Source of the DNA: CAYJAD01 sp964372165
GTDB taxonomy: Bacteria > Desulfobacterota > Desulfovibrionia > Desulfovibrionales > Desulfovibrionaceae
Assembly (NCBI GenBank): GCA_964372165.1
Contig: CAYJPT010000064.1
Coordinates: 1 to 12,414 of the forward strand
Direction of reading: 5' to 3'
DNA: 12,414 nucleotides
Every line of letters starts with the position of its first letter. The first letter of the stretch is position 1. Below are positions 1 to 8,032 of this stretch, one piece after another. The notes under the pieces are model-generated. The model did not search any database and was not told the origin of the DNA. It was given only the letters and a program-made list of their open reading frames with translations. Position numbers and translations under genes: made by a program.

Positions 1-156
1 GCAAGCTGCCTTGGCAGTAAGACACGAAAATCAATCGCTTGCGTTGCTCTCTATAGCCGTAAGGTTCGCTTTGCTCACCTAACGGCTACGGCTTCGCCGC
101 CCTTCGGGTAGGACTCTTGATTTATCGGGTCGTTCTGACTTTGTCAGCACTCTGTA
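1..156. other. palindrome-rich non-coding stretch downstream of rpsO
   Basis: No convincing gene is seen. The stretch is a chain of short inverted repeats: CTGCC/GGCAG at 6-17, a 12-bp arm pair with one mismatch at 54-65 and 77-88 (TAGCCGTAAGGT against ACCTAACGGCTA, loop 66-76), CGGC/GCCG at 89-99, CCC/GGG at 100-108, and CTGAC/GTCAG at 135-147. A weak outer pairing AAATCAA (28-34) with TTGATTT (117-123) could enclose most of them. The centre (54-113) is visibly richer in G+C than its surroundings. No T-run follows the hairpins on the minus strand, so none is a classical terminator for rpsO. It could be a dispersed repeat, a structured RNA or a Rho-dependent 3' end. In related Desulfovibrio pnp follows rpsO, but no start of pnp is visible here. 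Confidence 0.5.
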
Positions 157-426
157 TTACTTACGTAATCCTAATTTTTCAATAAGGCTACGATAACGTT
201 GCACATCTTTTTCTCTAAGATACTTAAGGAGTTTACGTCTTTGGCTTACCAATCTAAGTAGGCCGGTGCGTGAATGATAATCTTTTTTGTGTTCCTTAAA
301 GTGTCCTGTTAAATCGTTGATACGTGCAGTTAAAAGTGCAATTTGCACTTCAGGGGAGCCAGTATCACCTTCGTGTTGAGCGTGCGCAACAATAACTTCT
401 TTTTTTTGTTCAGCATTCATAACCAC
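157..426 (-). CDS. rpsO: 30S ribosomal protein S15
   Basis: Small-subunit ribosomal protein that binds the central domain of 16S rRNA early in 30S assembly and contributes to the bridge with the 50S subunit. The 89-residue length equals the family norm. The S15 signature is clear: DTGSPEVQIALLTARI, then HKKDYHSRTGLL with the His/Asp/Ser rRNA-contact residues, then a basic helix with SQRRKLLKYLREKD and the usual LGLRK end. I chose the GTG at 426 because GGAG lies 7 bases upstream; the alternative ATG two codons later (420) would have a 13-base spacing. It is separated from truB by 129 bases, more than any other junction in the cluster, so it may have its own promoter, but I could not identify a convincing one. 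S15 often represses its own mRNA; no pseudoknot operator could be confirmed by eye. Confidence 0.97.
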   Translation of the reverse strand: MVMNAEQKKEVIVAHAQHEGDTGSPEVQIALLTARINDLTGHFKEHKKDYHSRTGLLRLVSQRRKLLKYLREKDVQRYRSLIEKLGLRK

Positions 427-555
427 AGCAGTACTCCAATATGTTAAAAATTAGGGCAAAACAAAAAGTTTATGCCATCTTGTTCTATCAATCTGTACGT
501 AACTAATGTTAATTACAAACGATAGGGCAAACCATACAAAGTATAATTTGCTTAG

Positions 556-1530
556 CTAACTCCAAAGTCCCCTCAAAATAGTCCAGCACATGCGCCCTTG
601 AACTTCATTAACTTGTGCCAAGGCCAAAGGTTTTTTGGCATGGTCAAGTAATATAGCCTTATCATCAACATGTTGTGCATGATGTTGATTAATTACATCA
701 TCACATGTAGGACGATAAGCAATGGGCACACCTTGCATAACATATGTTTGCTCTTGCTTGCTTAGCTGTATAAGCGGCCAATGGGGCAAGGCAGACGTTA
801 TAGGCATTACCCATTCTTGCAAAGACTCAGGCTTTGCACAAATGCTTTCAAGATCTTTGGCAACTTCTAGACCAAAGGGGTGACTGTACTCTCGTGTAAG
901 CTCTGCAAGGACTGCAGCACAACCAAGACGCATCCCCAAGCTGTGGGCCAGGGAGCGTATATAGGTGCCAGAACTGCATTCTACACGAAAGTTTACGTAT
1001 GGTAGTGCCATGTCTAGTACTTCCACACGTGAAATATCTATGCTTTTTATTTTTTCCGGAGTTTCTTTTCCGGCTCGGGCAAGCTTATATAAAGGTTGCC
1101 CCTTATGTTTTGCAGCAGAGTAGGGTGGTACAGTTTGATTACTTTTACCATGCCAGTCTAAAATAGCTGCTTTAACTTCATCTTCAGTAATGTGTTGCCA
1201 AGCATATTCTGCAACAACATTGCCTTCTATGTCCCAAGTATCAGTTTGTTGCCCAAGACGCAAGCAACCTTTATAAATCTTTTTACCATCACTCATTAAG
1301 TGACCGGAAATCTTGGTAGCATGGCCTAACAAAACTAATAATACACCCTGAGCCATGGGGTCAAGCGTGCCCGCATGACCTATTTTTTTTTGCCCAAGTT
1401 TTTTTATAATGCTGATGCAGCGCGCTGAAGTTGGGCCATTTGGCTTATTGAGTACCAAAACACCATGCGCTTGCGGGACTATGTTAGCTTTGCCTTCAGG
1501 AAAATATTTTTTGAAAATATCTATAGACAT
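556..1530 (-). CDS. truB: tRNA pseudouridine(55) synthase
   Basis: Converts U55 of the T-loop of tRNAs to pseudouridine and acts as a tRNA chaperone in the cytoplasm. The 324-residue protein carries the TruB-family motifs in order: the catalytic block GHAGTLDPMAQGVL with the nucleophilic Asp at about residue 57, the IYKGCLRLGQQTDTWDIEG block with the conserved Tyr at about 86, the VPPYSAAKHKGQPLYKLAR block at about 134-152, and ECSSGTYIRSLA at about 184-195. The C-terminal region from about 230 is a small PUA-like extension. The ATG lies only 2 bases after the stop of the DHH phosphoesterase gene, and no strong Shine-Dalgarno is visible (only AAAG-like bases), so translational coupling is likely. 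Identification is firm. Confidence 0.96.
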   Translation of the reverse strand: MSIDIFKKYFPEGKANIVPQAHGVLVLNKPNGPTSARCISIIKKLGQKKIGHAGTLDPMAQGVLLVLLGHATKISGHLMSDGKKIYKGCLRLGQQTDTWDIEGNVVAEYAWQHITEDEVKAAILDWHGKSNQTVPPYSAAKHKGQPLYKLARAGKETPEKIKSIDISRVEVLDMALPYVNFRVECSSGTYIRSLAHSLGMRLGCAAVLAELTREYSHPFGLEVAKDLESICAKPESLQEWVMPITSALPHWPLIQLSKQEQTYVMQGVPIAYRPTCDDVINQHHAQHVDDKAILLDHAKKPLALAQVNEVQGRMCWTILRGLWS

Positions 1531-1532
1531 TT

Positions 1533-2549
1533 TTACTTTGTATTTTCATCAAGCCATTTAGTCATGGCTGTTAAAATTATATCGCTGCTCTTAGCGAGAT
1601 TATTTTTGAGTAAAGCACCGGCTGCATTGCGATGTCCACCTCCACCAAGTGGCGATACCATTTCTTGCACGTTGATATCTCCGGTTGAACGTAAACTTGC
1701 TTTGCATTGTTTTGGATTGTCTTCGCGTATCAATGCAACAGCCATAATACCACGTAAACGGCGTATATATTCGACTAATCCCTCTAAATCTTCAGCACGA
1801 GCATTAAATTTTGATAGCTGTTTTAAAGATACATTAACTAGAGCTATGCTCCCATTACGTTCAATACGAATTTTGCTTATGAGAGAACCCCAAAGATACA
1901 TGCGATCTAAGGTCCAGCTATTATCCATGCGTTGTCGTACTTCTGCAATATTAAGACCTTCTTTAACTAAATGTGCAGCAAGCAGTAGTATTGGTTCTGA
2001 TGTATTACCATAGCTAAAGCTACCAGTATCAGAGCTAATGGCGGCATAAATTGCCTCACCAATTTGATTTTTAAGGGGTACATTAAGTGCTGCTAAAATA
2101 GCAGCTACCATTTGTCCTGTAGCTGCCATATCTGTGTTGACCCAATTATCAATGTCACCAAAATGAGGATTTGATATATGATGGTCAATATTAATGCAGG
2201 GTAGGGCTGTTACTTCATTTGCTATACAACCTAGACGCTTTTCATCACCACAATCAAGTACTACAGCTAAATCCGGTTTAAATCTTATGGTGTTAAGACT
2301 TTTGTGAACTGTAGATGGAAGTGGCAACCAAGCTACATAATCCGGAACGTTAGAACTGTTGCATAAAGCAACAGTTTTACCAAGGCTTTTTAACCCATAA
2401 GCAAGTGCAAACATAGAACCTATAGCATCAGCGTCTGGGTTCATATGGCAGCTTATTAAAATACGCTTATGCTTAAGCAAATGCTCTGCAATGCTTTTGG
2501 CAGGTGCATAAATTGGATTATCAAATATATCCATGGTATTAAACACCAT
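1533..2549 (-). CDS. nrnA: DHH/DHHA1 phosphoesterase, NrnA-like (oligoribonuclease / pAp phosphatase family)
   Basis: Predicted Mn-dependent phosphoesterase of the NrnA family, whose characterised members degrade 2-5 nt RNA oligomers and dephosphorylate pAp. The 338 residues show the DHH motifs: HMNPDADAIGS at 35-45 (metal ligands His35, Asp39, Asp41), Asp99 in VVLDCGD, the DHH triad 122-124 in NIDHHISN, and Asp174 in AAISSDTGSF. The DHHA1 domain has the substrate-binding GGGGHRNAAG at 302-311. The length is normal. The start taken is the ATG 5 bases after the DUF503 stop; an ATG five codons in (2534) is possible, and neither has a good Shine-Dalgarno. The position between DUF503 and truB is conserved in Desulfovibrio and fits a role in RNA turnover. 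Family assignment is strong; the exact substrate (nanoRNA, pAp or cyclic dinucleotide breakdown products) is inferred. Confidence 0.9.
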   Translation of the reverse strand: MVFNTMDIFDNPIYAPAKSIAEHLLKHKRILISCHMNPDADAIGSMFALAYGLKSLGKTVALCNSSNVPDYVAWLPLPSTVHKSLNTIRFKPDLAVVLDCGDEKRLGCIANEVTALPCINIDHHISNPHFGDIDNWVNTDMAATGQMVAAILAALNVPLKNQIGEAIYAAISSDTGSFSYGNTSEPILLLAAHLVKEGLNIAEVRQRMDNSWTLDRMYLWGSLISKIRIERNGSIALVNVSLKQLSKFNARAEDLEGLVEYIRRLRGIMAVALIREDNPKQCKASLRSTGDINVQEMVSPLGGGGHRNAAGALLKNNLAKSSDIILTAMTKWLDENTK

Positions 2550-2554
2550 AAATT

Positions 2555-2851
2555 TTAACTTGCGGCATAAATTTCAAGCTCACTATATATCATTTCTTCA
2601 GGGCAAACAGCTTCCATCATGGCCAAGCACTTATCCATACGGCTTTGCAAATGTGCCTCGGCATTAGATACTGAAACAACAGCTAAACGCAAGCGGCAAA
2701 GTGAGTCGGCTGTGCCGGCTTCAGCAATTGCTACATTAAACTTATTGCGTACCTTTTGCTTAAGGCTGTTGGCAATACGCCTTTTACCCTTTAGTGAATC
2801 ATTGCCATGTAAGGCATACTCTACTGTAAGCACAGCCATAAGCATATTCAT
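2555..2851 (-). CDS. DUF503 (YlxP-like) family protein
   Basis: Small cytoplasmic protein of about 98 residues matching the DUF503/YlxP family, which sits next to infB in many bacteria; YlxP has been linked to ribosome-binding-factor-like roles, but the function is not settled. Recognisable family features are the first beta strand MAVLTVEYALHG, the basic SLKGKRRIANSLKQKVRNKFNVAIAE segment beginning at about residue 19, and the later RLAVVSVSNAEAHLQSRMDKCL helix. An in-frame start lies 10 codons upstream (2881) but would overlap infB by 23 bases. I prefer the ATG at 2851 because TATAGG, which includes the infB stop codon, is a Shine-Dalgarno 6 bases in front of it. ATGs at 2845 and 2839 cannot be excluded. 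The gap to infB is 7 bases, so coupling is likely. Confidence 0.85.
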   Translation of the reverse strand: MNMLMAVLTVEYALHGNDSLKGKRRIANSLKQKVRNKFNVAIAEAGTADSLCRLRLAVVSVSNAEAHLQSRMDKCLAMMEAVCPEEMIYSELEIYAAS

Positions 2852-2858
2852 ACAAAAC

Positions 2859-5846
2859 CTATAAAGTGGCAGCCTCTTCAATCATTTCAAAGGCTTCTAT
2901 GACATCTCCAACTTTAATATCATTGTAGTTTTCAAGGCCGATGCCGCATTCATAACCTTTAAGAACTTCTCTAGCATCGTCTTTGAAGCGTTTAAGGGAG
3001 CTGATTTTACCTGTATAAACCACAACACCATCACGTAATAGGCGTACACCGGCATTGCGTGTTACTTTACCGTCTGCCACGTGACAACCTGCAATGACAC
3101 CAATTTTGGGTACACTAAAGGTATCACGTACATCTGCTTGTCCAAGGTATTGCTCACGCTGTACAGGGGCTAACATGCCTTGCATAGCACTTGTAATATC
3201 ATCACCAAGTTTGTAAATAATATCATAGAAGCGTATATCAACATTTTCTTGTTCAGCAATGTCTTTAATTTTAGCCGTTGGGCGTACATTAAAGCCAATA
3301 ATAATTGCTTGTGAGGCTGAGGCAAGTAATATGTCAGATTCAGAAATTGCCCCTGCTCCACCATGAACAACATTAATACGAACTTTGTCAGTACTTTTCT
3401 TGTTTAAGGCTTCGGTAATGGCTTCAAGTGAGCCTTGTACGTCAGCTTTTAATACTAAGTTAAGAGTTAAAGCTTCTTTATCTGAAACATTTCGTGCAAG
3501 GAATGTTTCTAAGGTTACTTTTGATTCCTTAGCTAAATGACGCTCACGCTGTTTGATAGATCTTGTATCAGCAATACGACGAGCCAATTTTTCATCTGCA
3601 ACGCAGACAAATTCTTCACCAGCTTCTGGTACTCCGTCAAAACCTTGCACCTCAACAGGTATTGCAGGGCCCGCTTCTTTAACTTTTTTGCCTTGGTCAT
3701 TAAACAAAGCTCTAACACGACCTGAGAAAACACCACAAACAAAGGTATCCCCTTGGTGCAATGTGCCTTCTTGTATAAGTACGGTTGCTACAGGGCCGCG
3801 GCCTTTATCTAATTTTGCTTCAACAATGCGTCCACGTGCAGGCTTGTTGGGATTAGCTTGTAGCTCTAATATTTCTGCTTGCAAGGCTACCAACTCCAAC
3901 AGTTCGTCAAGTCCGGCACGACTTTTTGCAGAAACTTTAGCAGTAATGGTATCGCCGCCCCAATCTTCAGCCTGTAAGCCAAGCTCAGCAAGTTCGCGCA
4001 AAACTCTATCAGGGTCAGCACCTTCTTTATCCATTTTGTTAACTGCTACCATGATTGGTACATTTGCGGCTTTGGAGTGGTTTATGGCTTCACGGGTTTG
4101 CTCCATGACGCCATCATCAGCTGCCACAACTAGAATAACTAAGTCTGTAACTTGTGCACCACGTGCACGCATGGCAGTAAAAGCTTCGTGACCTGGTGTA
4201 TCAAGGAAAACAATTTCTCCGCGCTTGGTACGCACATGATATGCACCGATATGTTGTGTAATACCACCTGCTTCACCACCTGTCACATTTGACTTGCGTA
4301 TGGAATCAAGTAGCGATGTTTTACCGTGGTCAACGTGACCCATAATTGTTACTACAGGTGGACGTGGGCGCAAGTCTTCTGCTTTATCGGCTTCAGTTGG
4401 GATTAGATAATCATCTTCAGAAAAACCAGCCTTTTCTACTTCATATTCAAATTCAGCAGCAACTAATGTTGCAGTTTCTATATCCAAAGATTGGTTTATG
4501 GTAGCCATAACACCTAAATTAAACAGCACTTGGATAATTTCATGAGCTTTAAGACCCATTTGATGTGCCATGTCTGATACCCTAATGGCCTCAGTTACAC
4601 GAATTTTACGCTTGGCAGCCTTTAAGGGTTGAGTAGTATTTGCTTGGTTTTGGCGTGAATCTTTGTTCTTACGCTTACCTTTATGTGAACGACCAATTCT
4701 TTGAGCATGCTCATCATCATGTCCAAAACGTCCAAAATCACCACTTTGTTGAAATTCTACTGTGCGGCGACCTTTCATGCGTTTTTTCTTGCTTTGTCCT
4801 TCGCCTGCATCTGGGGTTACAAGATTAACATCTACATTAGGAGTGGTATTTTGTCTTGGAAAACGCGCTCCACCTTCTCTATTACCGGCAGGACCAGCAC
4901 TGCGACCTGGTTGTTGTTGACCTGGGCGAGATGGACGCGGGCCTCTTGCGCCTGCGCCTGCTCCGGTACCTGCTCCGGTACCAGGTCTGGCACCAGGTCT
5001 GGCAGGACGTGCATTATCTTTATTATCCTGCCTTGGTTGACGCTGTTGCTCAGCAGGATTAAAAGTTGGTCGTGATATAACGCGTACTTGTTGCACTTCT
5101 TCTTGCACTATACGTTTTTTGGGTCCACGTTCACGCTTTTTATTTTTTGGAGCAGGAGTACCTTCACCTGTGTTGGCATTTTCTTTATTTTCTTTAGGTT
5201 CATCGTCATTGCGCGCTACAATGGTAGGAACAGATGATCCTTCAGGTGCGGCTGATGCATCTGGTGTAGTGGAACGCGGAGCTTTTTGTGTAGTTGTGTC
5301 TTTTACTACATCTTCAGCAACTACTACTTTGCTTTGTTCTGCATCAATTACTTGAGGCTCACTTGGGGGTGATTGTTCTTCTGTTTTAGTTATTTTGGCA
5401 GCAACATCATCAGCGTTGCTAACAGGCACAGCTTCCTCTTGCACCACAGGCTTTGTTACAATGCGTGCAGCCGGCACTTGCTTTGCTTGAGTATTAGCTT
5501 TTGCAGAGGATTTTTTGGGTGGTGTTTTTTTCGTAGTAACTTTTTCTGTGCTGTCTGAAGCTTCTGATACTTCTTTGTCTACAGAAGTTTGCTCAACTAC
5601 GACTTCATCATTTTTTTGCTCTACAGCTGCTTCTTGAGTATTGGGAGTATTTGCACGGCGGCGTACTATAACATTGCCACGCCCTTTGTTTTTTACATGA
5701 TTGCGCACACGCTCAATATCTTCACCACTGATGGTGCTAGTACTAGCTTTTGCATCAATACCAAGCTGCTGAATACTCTTAGCAAGCTCTTTAGTGTCAA
5801 CATTTAATTCTGTTGCCAAATCTTTTACAGTCATTTTATCCTTCAT
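2859..5846 (-). CDS. infB: translation initiation factor IF-2
   Basis: GTPase that brings fMet-tRNA to the 30S subunit and promotes subunit joining. About 995 residues, long for the family because of the N-terminal half. Domains in order: an IF2_N module at about 6-50; a disordered, charged and Pro/Gly/Ala/Arg-rich linker at about 60-410; a second IF2_N module at about 415-472; a G domain with GHVDHGKT (about 504-511), GGITQHIGA (528-536), DTPGHEAF (550-557), NKMD (604-607) and SAKS (640-643); then the beta-barrel and C-terminal fMet-tRNA-binding domains. I took the ATG at 5846, which shares its A with the ylxR stop (TGATG); a GTG one codon earlier (5849) is nearly as good, with GGGGAG 6 bases before the GTG or 9 before the ATG. 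Identification is certain; only the start is ambiguous. Confidence 0.98.
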   Translation of the reverse strand: MKDKMTVKDLATELNVDTKELAKSIQQLGIDAKASTSTISGEDIERVRNHVKNKGRGNVIVRRRANTPNTQEAAVEQKNDEVVVEQTSVDKEVSEASDSTEKVTTKKTPPKKSSAKANTQAKQVPAARIVTKPVVQEEAVPVSNADDVAAKITKTEEQSPPSEPQVIDAEQSKVVVAEDVVKDTTTQKAPRSTTPDASAAPEGSSVPTIVARNDDEPKENKENANTGEGTPAPKNKKRERGPKKRIVQEEVQQVRVISRPTFNPAEQQRQPRQDNKDNARPARPGARPGTGAGTGAGAGARGPRPSRPGQQQPGRSAGPAGNREGGARFPRQNTTPNVDVNLVTPDAGEGQSKKKRMKGRRTVEFQQSGDFGRFGHDDEHAQRIGRSHKGKRKNKDSRQNQANTTQPLKAAKRKIRVTEAIRVSDMAHQMGLKAHEIIQVLFNLGVMATINQSLDIETATLVAAEFEYEVEKAGFSEDDYLIPTEADKAEDLRPRPPVVTIMGHVDHGKTSLLDSIRKSNVTGGEAGGITQHIGAYHVRTKRGEIVFLDTPGHEAFTAMRARGAQVTDLVILVVAADDGVMEQTREAINHSKAANVPIMVAVNKMDKEGADPDRVLRELAELGLQAEDWGGDTITAKVSAKSRAGLDELLELVALQAEILELQANPNKPARGRIVEAKLDKGRGPVATVLIQEGTLHQGDTFVCGVFSGRVRALFNDQGKKVKEAGPAIPVEVQGFDGVPEAGEEFVCVADEKLARRIADTRSIKQRERHLAKESKVTLETFLARNVSDKEALTLNLVLKADVQGSLEAITEALNKKSTDKVRINVVHGGAGAISESDILLASASQAIIIGFNVRPTAKIKDIAEQENVDIRFYDIIYKLGDDITSAMQGMLAPVQREQYLGQADVRDTFSVPKIGVIAGCHVADGKVTRNAGVRLLRDGVVVYTGKISSLKRFKDDAREVLKGYECGIGLENYNDIKVGDVIEAFEMIEEAATL
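4957..5004 (-). repeat. two adjacent 12-bp tandem duplications in the infB linker
   Basis: On the plus strand CCTGCTCCGGTA occurs twice in a row (4957-4968, 4969-4980), followed at once by CCAGGTCTGGCA twice (4981-4992, 4993-5004). In IF2 they encode the repeated RPGARPGARPG and GTGAGTGAG stretches of the disordered linker. Perfect 12-bp units preserve the frame when they slip, so this is a likely site of length variation between strains. Confidence 0.85.
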
Positions 5847-6064
5847 CACTTTATACTCCCCTTGCGCCGTGTTTTCCCGACTTTGTAGAGAGAAACTTTT
5901 TCTCTACATGTAGTATGTTTACACACATACCACCCCCTACCCGGAGCAACTTGGCGCATATCACCTTCAAGCTTATCCTGCGTATTTACGGTGTAACGTG
6001 TAAGTTCAGCCTTGGTAAAGCGCTGTCGACATATGATACACATGCGTATTGGCATGTGCTGCAT
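5846..6064 (-). CDS. ylxR: YlxR (DUF448) family RNA-binding protein
   Basis: Small basic protein of 72 residues from the YlxR/DUF448 family, nearly always encoded between nusA and infB and proposed to bind RNA or act as a nucleoid-associated regulator. It shows the family pattern RMCIICRQRF near the start and GRGWYVC at about 42-48. Four cysteines (9, 12, 48, 53), in CxxC and CxxxxC pairs, could form a metal site, although many family members keep only some of them. The ATG follows the nusA stop with no gap (TAGATG), with AGAGGA 10 bases upstream; the 3' end overlaps infB in TGATG. Methionines at residues 4 and 8 are alternative starts. These junctions suggest coupled translation of nusA, ylxR and infB. 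Confidence 0.93.
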   Translation of the reverse strand: MQHMPIRMCIICRQRFTKAELTRYTVNTQDKLEGDMRQVAPGRGWYVCKHTTCREKVSLYKVGKTRRKGSIK

Positions 6065-7339
6065 CTATGCTTTGTCCTCTTCTTGGTCACTGTCCGTATT
6101 GTCTACTGGCGCAAGAAATTGAATTGCTGAGCGTAAATCTGCAATACGTACTTCACTTAAAGCTAAATCTTGAGCTAATTGCTCGTCACTTGCGTCACGT
6201 AATTTTTCAATGGACTGGTATCCGGCAGCTACTAAAGCTTCGATGGATACTTCCGCTACAGAAGCTAATTGTTCAAGTCCACGTCCAATGGCATTGGCTT
6301 CATTATAACGGGTCTCTGTGAATATATCTATTTTCCAGCCAAGTAACTTAGCGGCTAGTTTAACATTTTGTCCTTTGCGTCCAATGGCATTGGTTAGTTG
6401 ATCATCAGGGACAATTACTTCAAGTAAATTTGCTTCATCATCAACAATAATACGAGATGCCAGCGCAGGAGCAAGGGCATTACGAGCATATGTGGCAATG
6501 TCTGGACTCCATACTACAATGTCAATACGCTCACCACGCATTTCTTGAACTATATTTTGGATACGTGAACCACGCACCCCAACACATGCACCTACAGGAT
6601 CTACATCACGCTCACGTGATAGCACAGCTACCTTTGCGCGCGAACCTGGATCTCGCGCAACACCCATGATTTGTACTGTATTGTCATCGACTTCTGGTAC
6701 CTCACGGCGGAAAAGTGCTGCCATATAATCTCTATGTGCTCTTGAAATAATTACTTGCGGACCACGCCCTTCACGACGCACATCAATAATGATAGCCTGT
6801 ACACGGTCACCACGTTTGTAATGTTCACGTGGAATTTGCTCATCCTTAGGTAATAAAGCTTCTGTGCGGCCAAGGTTAATAACCCAGCCACCCTTGTCAC
6901 GACGCTGCACAATACCTGAAACAATTTCGTTAATACGATCTTTGTATTCTTCAAAAATAATGCCTTGCTCAGCATCACGCATACGCTGAATAATAACTTG
7001 TTTAGCAGATTGAGCTGCAATGCGTCCTAGGTCTTCCATCTTGACTCGAAAGCCCATTTCATCATCAATATTTACTGAAGGATCATGTGTGCGTGCTTCT
7101 GTTAGTTCAATTTGTGTGTCTGGGTTTGCAACGTCATCATCTTCCATAACTATCTTAAATTGATATACTTCGATGTCTCCAGTGTCGTCGTTATATGTGA
7201 CTTCAATGTCCATGTTTTCATCAAAACGACGCAAAACCGATGTGCGCACCGCCTCTTCCAAGGTGTCAATGAGCATATTACGGTCAAGACCTCGATCTTT
7301 GCTAATTTGATCAATGGCTTTTTTTAGTTCAAGATTCAT
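6065..7339 (-). CDS. nusA: transcription termination/antitermination protein NusA
   Basis: RNA polymerase-associated factor that stimulates pausing and intrinsic termination and takes part in antitermination. The 424 residues are arranged as an N-terminal RNAP-binding domain (about 1-125), an S1 domain (about 137-201), KH1 (PGSRAKVAV at 231 and GVRGSRI at 254), KH2 (IGRKGQN at 319-325), and a single helix-hairpin-helix-like C-terminal repeat (about 357-408) ending in an acidic tail. The C-terminal part is shorter than in E. coli (495 residues, two repeats) but normal for many other bacteria. GGAGG lies 4 bases before the ATG, the strongest ribosome-binding site in the operon. A 58-base gap separates it from rimP. 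In E. coli the nusA operon is autoregulated by NusA through leader terminators, which is relevant to the terminator seen upstream of rimP here. Confidence 0.97.
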   Translation of the reverse strand: MNLELKKAIDQISKDRGLDRNMLIDTLEEAVRTSVLRRFDENMDIEVTYNDDTGDIEVYQFKIVMEDDDVANPDTQIELTEARTHDPSVNIDDEMGFRVKMEDLGRIAAQSAKQVIIQRMRDAEQGIIFEEYKDRINEIVSGIVQRRDKGGWVINLGRTEALLPKDEQIPREHYKRGDRVQAIIIDVRREGRGPQVIISRAHRDYMAALFRREVPEVDDNTVQIMGVARDPGSRAKVAVLSRERDVDPVGACVGVRGSRIQNIVQEMRGERIDIVVWSPDIATYARNALAPALASRIIVDDEANLLEVIVPDDQLTNAIGRKGQNVKLAAKLLGWKIDIFTETRYNEANAIGRGLEQLASVAEVSIEALVAAGYQSIEKLRDASDEQLAQDLALSEVRIADLRSAIQFLAPVDNTDSDQEEDKA

Positions 7340-7397
7340 GATGCCTCCAGATTATTCCTTCATATAATAGGAAAATCAATTCTATATTAACAGGAGT

Positions 7398-7991
7398 TTA
7401 AGCGTCCTTACGCTTTTTTCCAGGTTTTTCAGGTTTTGTAAAAACATGGACACGCACAGCCTTGCGTATACTTTCCCACATAAAATCCATAGGGTGAAAT
7501 TGATCTGCATGTTCAACATTTAAGCAAATGCTATTATCACTGGTACTTAGTAATTTTCCACTAAACTTTTTTCGACCTGTGGCAAATTGAGGTAATTGCT
7601 CAGTTTGTGGTAAAAAATCTGCAAGTACTATTTCTATGTTATCCCCAATGAAGTCAGTCATTTGCTCCAATTCGAAAAATGGGCGAGTAAGGCCTGGGCT
7701 TGAAACTTCAAGCACATAGGCTGAAGAAAAGATGTCTTCTACCTCAAGGGCAATGCCTACAAGACGTGAAATTTTGGCGCATTGATCTACAGTTGCTGAA
7801 TGCGCTTGCATATCATCACTTTGATTTTGCTCTAATTGCTCATCATGTTCATTTTTTTGTACATCAACAAAAATACGTACAATGGGGCGACCGGATTGCA
7901 ACACATCTATTCCCCAAAGTTTTAGTCCAAAAGACTGCACTACTGGTTCTGTAATAGATTGTAATACTTCAAAAATATTTTTTTTACTCAT
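7398..7991 (-). CDS. rimP: ribosome maturation factor RimP
   Basis: Cytoplasmic factor needed for 30S subunit maturation. About 197 residues with the RimP fold: an N-terminal alpha/beta domain (residues 1-95), the family hallmark SSPGLTRPF at about 97-105, and a C-terminal SH3-like barrel ending in a basic tail (EKPGKKRKDA). Residues 45-66 form a polar insert rich in Glu, Gln, Asp and His where most family members have a short turn. I chose the ATG at 7991. A GTG at 8030 in the same frame would extend it by 13 residues, but that extension is read through the terminator hairpin and U-run and looks non-coding. The chosen ATG has no Shine-Dalgarno; it is preceded by T-rich bases. It heads the nusA-infB operon. 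Confidence 0.92.
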   Translation of the reverse strand: MSKKNIFEVLQSITEPVVQSFGLKLWGIDVLQSGRPIVRIFVDVQKNEHDEQLEQNQSDDMQAHSATVDQCAKISRLVGIALEVEDIFSSAYVLEVSSPGLTRPFFELEQMTDFIGDNIEIVLADFLPQTEQLPQFATGRKKFSGKLLSTSDNSICLNVEHADQFHPMDFMWESIRKAVRVHVFTKPEKPGKKRKDA

Positions 7992-8002
7992 AATATTAAA
8001 AC

Positions 8003-8032
8003 AAAAAAAAGGACGCCTTATGCAAGGCACCC
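8003..8032 (-). terminator. intrinsic terminator/attenuator immediately before rimP
   Basis: On the minus strand GGGTGCCTT (8032-8024) pairs with AAGGCGTCC (8019-8011): nine pairs including two G-T wobbles, around the loop GCAT. It is followed at once by eight T residues (8010-8003), then GTTTT. This is a standard Rho-independent terminator. It lies downstream of the only good promoter and ends 11 bases before the rimP ATG, leaving no room for another promoter, so the operon must be expressed by reading through it. This is why I call it an attenuator rather than a plain 3' end. Confidence 0.8.

Noticed and set aside
2852..2881. Longer DUF503 protein starting inside infB
   Set aside because: The shorter form begins at the family's usual N-terminus and has TATAGG 6 bases before its ATG.
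3553..4191. Long plus-strand open frames inside infB, truB/nrnA and elsewhere
   Set aside because: They lie antisense to well-identified conserved genes, have low-complexity translations without recognisable domains, and lack ribosome-binding sites.
7992..8030. Upstream GTG start extending RimP by 13 residues
   Set aside because: The extension is read through the terminator stem and U-run (PFFCFN-like), and no Shine-Dalgarno precedes the GTG at a useful distance.
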